DNA from: JAADHY01 sp964428935
GTDB taxonomy: Bacteria; Planctomycetota; Planctomycetia; Planctomycetales; Planctomycetaceae
Direction: 5' to 3'
Assembly: GCA_964428935.1 (NCBI GenBank)
Contig: CAYSAG010000175.1
Location: 1 to 10,885 of the forward strand
DNA: 10,885 nucleotides
The notes beneath the pieces are model-generated. The model was not told the origin of the DNA. It worked only from the letters and a program-made list of their open reading frames with translations, and ran no database searches. The translations under genes and the position numbers were made by a program. Every line of letters starts with the position of its first letter. The stretch's first letter is position 1. Shown in pieces: positions 6,755 through 10,885 of this stretch.

Positions 6755-7124
6755 TGGTGTACTCCTTCGTAGCCGCCTGCCGGGCGTCTTTCGTCGAAGC
6801 GAACCCCGCAACGAAGACGGCGGTGAAAGACCGGAACCGGACGACCAAGGGACGGACGGCGCCGAGAGCCAGCGCAAAAGAAAGGCGGCCGCGACCACGG
6901 CCTGTGCCGGTCATCTTCGGAAGTCGCGGGCGAGCCTGTCAACTGGACGAGACCGGCGGCCAAACCGACCAACGGGGCGAGGACGCTTCGACCTGGCCAC
7001 ACGCAGCCTGTCCGAGCCGTCCGGTTCAGCGGGCGCGAAACGCAGCGGGCAAAAGTCTTGCCCACGCACGCTTTGGGCGAACGGTCGAAGGGGACTCGCC
7101 CAACGCCGAGCCGGTCCGCCTCTG
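6755..7124. other. Intergenic region upstream of nupC
   Basis: No gene seen. On the minus strand, just after the stop of the upstream gene, are two hairpins. TTGGGCGA (7073-7080) pairs with TCGCCCAA (7096-7103) over 8 bp with a 15-nt loop. GGGCAA (7047-7052) pairs with TTGCCC (7058-7063) over 6 bp with a 5-nt loop. They may mark the 3' end of the upstream transcript, but no T-tract follows. A possible nupC promoter lies at 6913-6942. Confidence 0.4.
6913..6942 (-). promoter_or_regulatory. Possible nupC promoter
   Basis: A perfect -35 hexamer TTGACA (minus strand, 6942-6937) is followed after 18 bases by a poor -10, GAAGAT (6918-6913, 3/6). Start would be near 6906, about 150 nt upstream of the nupC ATG. 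The weak -10 keeps confidence low. Confidence 0.25.
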
Positions 7125-7919
7125 TCAGAAGACGATTTCCAGCTCCTGCTTTTCCCGCAGTAGCCGCGACTCGACGTGAATGACGTCGCGCACGTTCTTT
7201 TCCGCCCCGGGAATTCGAATCACCAGTTGGTTCGCCCCTCGAATGAACTTGCCGTAGTAGCGACCTCGGTAGAAACCAATCGGTGTGGTGTAACCGTCGG
7301 TGCCGTACATGTAGCCCGACAGGTCCCGGCCGTCGTAGTTACGCAGTTGGCGGGGCACCTGCACTTGGACGACAATCAAGTAGTCTTCGTAAGGGGCTGG
7401 GTCTTCGGGCACCGTCCAGGCAGCGAAGCGGCCTTTGCGGACCACTTTCCCGCTGCCGGGCATTCGGAAACCCACGCCGTCAGCCAGCCCCTCCTGTCCG
7501 CCCCCCTGTCCCAATTGCTGCAACGTGTCGGCCAACGACTCGACGCTCTGAGCCAACTCGGTCGTCAGGGCTGAGCGGTGGGCCTGGTCCGTCGGGACGG
7601 GCAGTTGCCGAAGCTGCGGCACCTGGGCCCCGCTCACTTCCACGCTCGGAACTTCAATTCGCGTCTCGTCCGCGCCGGCCAGGTCGACGCCCGGCTCGTC
7701 CCCCTCCGAAACCACCGTGCTGAAAGGCTGTGACGGCCGTTGAACGTGGACGGCAATCAGCGACAGGGCCACCAGCAGCAGCGCGTGGAACACCGCCGAG
7801 ACGGCAACGGCTTTGGCGTCCTCGGAGCGGAACCACTGGCGCAGTCGCAGTCCGGTGTCCAAGAGAAACCCGCTCCAGTTCCGACCGGGTTGTGTCGGCT
7901 TGTCGTCGGCGGTCGACAT
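7125..7919 (-). CDS. Uncharacterised single-pass membrane protein with a periplasmic C-terminal domain
   Basis: I do not recognise a named family. The 264-residue product has a short cytoplasmic N-terminus (MSTADDKPTQPGRNW...), one hydrophobic segment at about 37-58 (AVAVSAVFHALLLVALSLIA), and a linker rich in Val, Pro, Glu, Gln and Ser (60-150) ending in GQGGGQEGLADGVG. A compact C-terminal domain (157-264) looks mainly beta: GRFAAWTVPEDPAPYEDYLI (163-182), VQVPRQLRNYDGRDLSGYMY, GTDGYTTPIGF, ANQLVIRIPGAEKNVRD and a final QELEIVF strand. The layout, a TM followed by an extended linker and a C-terminal beta domain, recalls planctomycete-specific cell-surface or VWA-linked proteins. I cannot confirm a homologue. 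ATG 7919 has AAGG about seven bases upstream; the frame opens further to 8210, but that part is arginine-rich and lacks a ribosome binding site. It is divergent from the transglutaminase-like gene. Confidence 0.75.
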   Translation of the reverse strand: MSTADDKPTQPGRNWSGFLLDTGLRLRQWFRSEDAKAVAVSAVFHALLLVALSLIAVHVQRPSQPFSTVVSEGDEPGVDLAGADETRIEVPSVEVSGAQVPQLRQLPVPTDQAHRSALTTELAQSVESLADTLQQLGQGGGQEGLADGVGFRMPGSGKVVRKGRFAAWTVPEDPAPYEDYLIVVQVQVPRQLRNYDGRDLSGYMYGTDGYTTPIGFYRGRYYGKFIRGANQLVIRIPGAEKNVRDVIHVESRLLREKQELEIVF

Positions 7920-8236
7920 GGGTTGCCTTGGGCTTTCCGGGGTCGAGCCACGTGGTGACCCGAACGCGCCGTGTGTGCGAGCCGGCTTCCGTCCGTTTTC
8001 TGAGTCGGCCGGACGAACACACACCAGTTTAACGAAAACGGCCAGCACGTGTCGTCCGACGTTTTTCGACGCCGAACGCGAGCTCGGCTGTCCTTGGGGA
8101 ACCCCACGTTGCCGTTTCCGTGCCGAGCCGCTCGAACCGAGGGCCGGTGGCCGGACGCCGGTCCAGCCGGTGCGGTCCGCAGGGACCGCTGGGGAACGAC
8201 AAGCAACCACGGAGCGGCCCGGCTTTGTGACGTCGC

Positions 8237-8265
8237 TTAGTTGGTGGAGCCGGAGCCGCTACAAT
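8237..8265 (+). promoter_or_regulatory. Possible promoter of the transglutaminase-like gene
   Basis: TACAAT (8260-8265, 5/6 to the -10 consensus) stands out in GC-rich surroundings. At 17 bases upstream is a poor -35, TTAGTT. Start would be near 8272, leaving a long leader of about 310 nt. The -35 mismatch makes this tentative. Confidence 0.3.
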
Positions 8266-8531
8266 CCTGCAAGGTGTGAACGCTCGAGCGTGGCTGCTCC
8301 GTCGCCGGTCGGCTGGCTGCTCTCGCCGTGGCTCGGCGGCGGTTGCGCCGCGAGCGGGCACGGAGGCCGGGACTGCGTCCGTTGAAACGCGTGGTCCGCG
8401 CACAGCCCTCGCCGGGCCGATGCCGGGGGAGGCACGAAAGACCAGACCGAAACAAGGCGCCCATTCTCGCCGACGCCCCACCGTGTCGGCTTCGCTCGAA
8501 CCGCTGGAGGCTCGGTCAAGGGGCTGTCCGA

Positions 8532-8562
8532 GAAAACTTGCTGGGAAGCTTTTCGAAAACTT
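8532..8562 (+). repeat. Alternative hairpins just upstream of the transglutaminase ribosome binding site
   Basis: GAAAACTT (8532-8539) can pair with AAG-C-TTTTC (8546-8554, one bulged C) around loop GCTGGG. Alternatively TTTTC belongs to the palindrome TTTTCGAAAA (8550-8559). GAAAACTT is also directly repeated at 8555-8562. The AAGGA ribosome binding site lies immediately downstream. Any regulatory role is speculation. Confidence 0.35.
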
Positions 8563-8580
8563 TGCAGAAGGACCGGAAAA

Positions 8581-10188
8581 ATGGCTCGTCACGCAACGGC
8601 TGGACGAGTGGCCGCAGTGGCCCGTTGGGGTGGTTGGAGTCGGACGGCAGTCCACGTCGCTCGGGCCGGTTGCCGTCTTGTCTCCCGGCTGGTCTTGTTG
8701 GTGTGGGCCGCTGCGGTGACGCTGGCGGCGTGCCGTGGTGAGGCTCACGCACAGACAGCCGCCAGCGAACGCACCGAAACCTGGCACGTGGTCTGCTTCG
8801 ACGGAAAGCGGGCCGGCTACGTGCGGACGACCTCGTGGTGGGAGCAGCGGGACGGGCAGCGGGTGTTCGTCACGTCCGAAAAAACAACGTTCGCCGTCCG
8901 ACGGTTCGGGCAGCCCCTGCGGCTGGAACGTCACTGGTACAGCGAGGAGACGGAGGACGGCCAGCTGCTACGGTTTGTGTTCGAGCTGAAAAACCCGCCG
9001 GCCTCGACGACCCGAATGACCGGCACGGTCCAGCCGCGGCTGGACGGTTCACGCAGGCTGGAGGTGGAAATGACCGTGGCCGGGCGGAAGACTCACCGCA
9101 CGCTCGACTGGCCACCCGACGCCAAGTCACCGGCCTACCAGGACCGACTGCTCGAAAAGGAGCCGCTCCGGCCGGGCGACCGCCGCTCGTTCAAAGCCTT
9201 TCTGCCCGAGCTGCTTCAGTTCACCGACGTGAAACTGGTGGCCGACGACTACCGACCGGTCCGTCTGTTGGACGGCCGAACGGTTCAGGCACTGAAGGTG
9301 CGAGTCACGCAGACCGTTTTGCCTACGAGCGAGACGCGGGTCTACTTGGACGAGCACGGCCGCGCCGTCAAGACCGAGACCGACCTGCTGGGCATGAAAA
9401 TGGAGACGTTCCTGGTGTCCGAGCGGGAAGCTTTGAAGACGGTCGTCGCACCCGAATTGGACGTCACGTTGAAGAGTTCGGTGTACGTGGGGCGAATTAC
9501 GGGGCTGAGGCGGGCGCGTCGAGCGGTCTACCGGGTCCGAGTGGCGGGTGGCGACCCGGTGGCTTTGTTGCCGCAGGACGACAGTCAGCGGGTGGTCCGC
9601 GTCTCGAAAGACACCGCCGACGTGACGGTCGTGCGCGTGCCGGTTCCCGTGCACGTTCGGCCGTCGGCGGCGCCGGCCGAGTACCTGCGTTCCACTCAGT
9701 ACTTGCAGGCGGACGACCCGCGGGTGCAGGAGCACGCTCGACGGGCGGCCGGAGGCTTGACTGACCCTGGCCTGATTGCCTTGCGAATGGAAAAGTACGT
9801 GCACGACCACTTGGTCAAGAAGAACTTCTCGGTCATGATGGCTTCGGCGGCGGAGGTGGCTGAAAAGTTGGAAGGGGACTGCACGGAGCACGCCGTGTTG
9901 TTGGCGGCCATGCTTCGTGCCGCAAAGGTTCCGTCCCGCGTGGCTGTGGGGCTGGTGTACGTCGATGAGCTGAAAGCGTTCGCCGGCCACATGTGGACCG
10001 AAGCCTTCTTGGACGGCCACTGGGTGCCGCTCGACGCGACACTCGGCCAGGGCGGCACGGGGCCCGACCGACTGAAGCTGGCTGTGTCCAGTCTGGACGA
10101 GGCCGCTCCTTCACCCGTCAAAGGCTTTCTGTCGCTGGCGGACGTTCTGGGAAAAATCGAAATCAGCGTGCAAAAGGTGGAGCGGTAA
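8581..10188 (+). CDS. Exported transglutaminase-like cysteine peptidase-superfamily protein
   Basis: A 535-residue exported protein with a transglutaminase core at the C-terminus. The triad is visible: Cys434 in EGDCTEHAVLLAAMLRA (431-447), His470 in FAGHMWTEAFLDGHW (467-481) and Asp485 in VPLDATLG (482-489), matching the Cys/His/Asp order of the family (PF01841). Such domains make or break amide bonds, and bacterial versions are often proteases. The N-terminal 33-56 stretch (LVSRLVLLVWAAAVTLAACR) is a hydrophobic signal. It ends in both a lipobox-like LAAC (Cys51) and a signal-peptidase-I-like AHA site (55-57), so it may be a lipoprotein or a free secreted protein. Residues 60-360 look like a beta-rich domain (ETWHVVCFDGKRAGYV..., then TRVYLDEHGRAVKTETDLLGMKMETFLV, split here at about 252-279) found before transglutaminase cores in planctomycete proteins. 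ATG 8581 follows AAGGA at about eight bases. The substrate is unknown. Confidence 0.87.
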   Translation: MARHATAGRVAAVARWGGWSRTAVHVARAGCRLVSRLVLLVWAAAVTLAACRGEAHAQTAASERTETWHVVCFDGKRAGYVRTTSWWEQRDGQRVFVTSEKTTFAVRRFGQPLRLERHWYSEETEDGQLLRFVFELKNPPASTTRMTGTVQPRLDGSRRLEVEMTVAGRKTHRTLDWPPDAKSPAYQDRLLEKEPLRPGDRRSFKAFLPELLQFTDVKLVADDYRPVRLLDGRTVQALKVRVTQTVLPTSETRVYLDEHGRAVKTETDLLGMKMETFLVSEREALKTVVAPELDVTLKSSVYVGRITGLRRARRAVYRVRVAGGDPVALLPQDDSQRVVRVSKDTADVTVVRVPVPVHVRPSAAPAEYLRSTQYLQADDPRVQEHARRAAGGLTDPGLIALRMEKYVHDHLVKKNFSVMMASAAEVAEKLEGDCTEHAVLLAAMLRAAKVPSRVAVGLVYVDELKAFAGHMWTEAFLDGHWVPLDATLGQGGTGPDRLKLAVSSLDEAAPSPVKGFLSLADVLGKIEISVQKVER

Positions 10189-10245
10189 GAAAGGACGACC
10201 ACGCTGGGCGGTCGGCGGCAAGGCTGGAGGCCCTAGAGCACTTTC

Positions 10246-10270
10246 TGCACGGTTTGCCGGTGCAACTTTT
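10246..10270 (+). terminator. Possible terminator after the transglutaminase-like gene
   Basis: TGCACGG (10246-10252) pairs with CCG-G-TGCA (10257-10264, one bulged G) around loop TTTG, followed by ACTTTT. It starts 58 nt after the stop codon. The short, interrupted T-tract makes it a weak intrinsic terminator. Confidence 0.35.
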
Positions 10271-10292
10271 ACAAATTGAAAGTTTTACAAAC
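10264..10292. repeat. AT-rich block with direct and inverted repeats
   Basis: TTTTACAAA occurs twice, at 10267-10275 and 10283-10291, a period of 16 bases. AACTTT (10264-10269) and AAAGTT (10279-10284) form an inverted repeat. The block is strongly AT-rich in a GC-rich neighbourhood, so it may be an operator or promoter-associated element. No matching -35/-10 pair was found. Confidence 0.45.
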
Positions 10293-10404
10293 GGGGCGAA
10301 AGCGAGAATGCCGGCGGGTGAGGCGGCTTCCGTTGGTTCGAAGTGCTTTTCTGGCAAGACGTTACACACGCTGTCCGAGTTGCCGTCTTGTTTTCGTTCG
10401 TCCG

Positions 10405-10421
10405 TTGGCACAGACCGTGCA
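10405..10421 (+). promoter_or_regulatory. Sigma-54-like -24/-12 element
   Basis: TTGGCACAGACCGTGCA matches the sigma-54 consensus TGGCACG-N4-TTGCW at 10 of 12 defined positions. GG (10407-10408) and GC (10419-10420) have the exact 10-base separation. Transcription would start near 10431, just before the candidate small RNA. Chance occurrence is possible, and no activator gene is in the window. Confidence 0.3.
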
Positions 10422-10430
10422 GCCACAGGG

Positions 10431-10560
10431 CCCACGGAGAGAGAGTTTCCCGCCGGCCCTTTGGAGAGGGGGCCAACCTTCCCACCTCCTTTTCCCACCT
10501 CTGACAAGACCCACCTCTAACGCAAGCCGAAAGGATGCAGTCCTGACGGCTTTTTTCTTT
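10431..10560 (+). ncRNA. Candidate small RNA with three C-rich anti-Shine-Dalgarno motifs
   Basis: The region reads as a compact RNA. First is a hairpin GGCCCTTT/AGGGGGCC (10455-10474, 8 bp including two G.U pairs) with loop GGAG. Then comes a pyrimidine-rich, apparently unpaired stretch with CCCACCTC at 10481-10488, 10494-10501 and 10510-10517. Last is an intrinsic terminator (10524-10560). CACCTCCTTT (10483-10492) is identical to the conserved 3' tail of bacterial 16S rRNA. C-rich repeats that bind ribosome binding sites are known in small RNAs such as Listeria LhrC and staphylococcal Rsa RNAs. The 5' end rests only on the sigma-54-like element. It could instead be the end of a long 3' untranslated region. 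Not matched to a known RNA family. Confidence 0.4.
10524..10560 (+). terminator. Intrinsic (rho-independent) terminator
   Basis: Outer stem AAGCCG/CGGCTT (10524-10529 with 10547-10552), a purine internal loop AA/GA, an inner stem AGGA/TCCT (10532-10535 with 10541-10544), loop TGCAG, then the T-tract TTTTTTCTTT (10551-10560). It works on the plus strand only. It is 336 nt after the transglutaminase stop, so a separate transcript is likely to end here. Confidence 0.75.
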
Positions 10561-10885
10561 GCGCGCAGAGGGCGTCGGCGAACCGAGAAACAGCGGCTTG
10601 GGCCGTCGAGCTTACACTGGCCGTCGACGGGGCCGAGCTTCCGGCGGACGTCGGTTCGGTGGGATTGAACTGGCCTGCTGGGTAGACTGGCGAGCAGACA
10701 GGCGGCTGCGCCGTGCCGTGGGGACGCGCTCAGTCACTCGGACCGCGCGGCCGGTTCCGCGTGGACGACCAACGCGGCTGAGCCACCGCCCAGAACTCGG
10801 TCAGACCGTCAACTTGGTCAAACGGTTCGCAGCCTAATAAGCTGTGCAAATTGCTTCGGGTGCGAAAGAAACGGGGCATGCCCGG

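Larger units (their letters stand above)
7920..8580. other. Divergent 661-nt intergenic region
   Basis: No convincing gene. This region should hold promoters for the minus-strand membrane protein and the plus-strand transglutaminase-like gene. Its middle (8100-8200) is dense in CCGG steps and contains a perfect hairpin, GCGGTCC (8172-8178), loop GCAG, GGACCGC (8183-8189). A -10-like TACAAT is at 8260-8265 on the plus strand. On the minus strand a weak -10-like TAAACT lies near 8028-8033 with no good -35. Just upstream of 8581 is an AT-rich patch with repeats and alternative hairpins. Confidence 0.45.
10189..10885. other. Downstream non-coding region with candidate small RNA
   Basis: No convincing protein gene in these ~700 nt. 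From left to right: a hairpin after the transglutaminase gene (10246-10264), an AT-rich repeat block (10264-10292), a sigma-54-like element (10405-10421), a candidate small RNA ending in a clear terminator (about 10431-10560), then GC-rich sequence. The last part holds a 7-bp inverted repeat, CCGTCGA (10603-10609) with TCGACGG (10624-10630), and a terminal palindrome GGGCATGCCC (10874-10883). TTGGTC and TAATAA near 10812-10840 could be a promoter for a gene beyond the edge, but the spacing is poor. Confidence 0.5.

Noticed and set aside
5279..6772. Plus-strand 497-codon open frame
   Set aside because: It is antisense to the well-supported nupC gene and its product is His/Gln/Arg-rich, as expected for the reverse frame of a membrane protein gene in GC-rich DNA.
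6755..6898. N-terminal extension of the nucleoside transporter to 6898
   Set aside because: The internal ATG at 6754 has a strong AAGGAG site and matches the usual NupC N-terminus.
7920..8210. N-terminal extension of the membrane protein to 8210
   Set aside because: The added 97 residues are arginine-rich without a ribosome binding site, while ATG 7919 has one and gives a normal short cytoplasmic N-terminus.
10163..10507. Minus-strand 114-codon frame starting at TTG after a GAGGTGG sequence
   Set aside because: The SD-like sequence is one of three repeats of the same motif, the product has no recognisable fold, and it runs into the 3' end of the transglutaminase gene on the other strand.

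Overview
This 10.9 kb window is GC-rich chromosomal DNA from a Gram-negative-type bacterium that makes lipid A. Gene content, long non-coding gaps and the style of the membrane-anchored hypothetical protein suggest a planctomycete, perhaps Pirellulales-like. That is inference: no rRNA or other phylogenetic marker is present.

Layout. The left edge holds the C-terminal part of a uroporphyrinogen decarboxylase-like protein (+). It converges on a four-gene minus-strand set, in transcription order ompH/skp (4648-4028), lpxC (3910-2918), lpxA (2796-1927) and a Gfo/Idh/MocA oxidoreductase (1930-851). The last two overlap by 4 nt. This is an envelope-biogenesis operon: a periplasmic chaperone, the first two enzymes of lipid A synthesis, and an oxidoreductase that may act on the LpxA substrate. 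The 822-nt gap upstream of ompH holds a plausible promoter and a strongly structured leader.

Further right on the minus strand are a NupC-type concentrative nucleoside transporter (6754-5471) and a single-pass membrane protein of unknown function (7919-7125). Divergent from the latter, after a 661-nt gap, is an exported transglutaminase-like protein (8581-10188, +) with an intact Cys/His/Asp triad.

The last ~700 nt hold no convincing gene but are not featureless. There is an AT-rich repeat block, a sigma-54-like -24/-12 element, a hairpin with a GGAG loop, three copies of CCCACCTC (one inside a 10-nt match to the 16S rRNA 3' tail), and a textbook intrinsic terminator. Together these look like a small RNA of about 127 nt with C-rich anti-Shine-Dalgarno motifs, the most novel-looking item here. 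I found no IS elements, CRISPR arrays, tRNAs or rRNAs.
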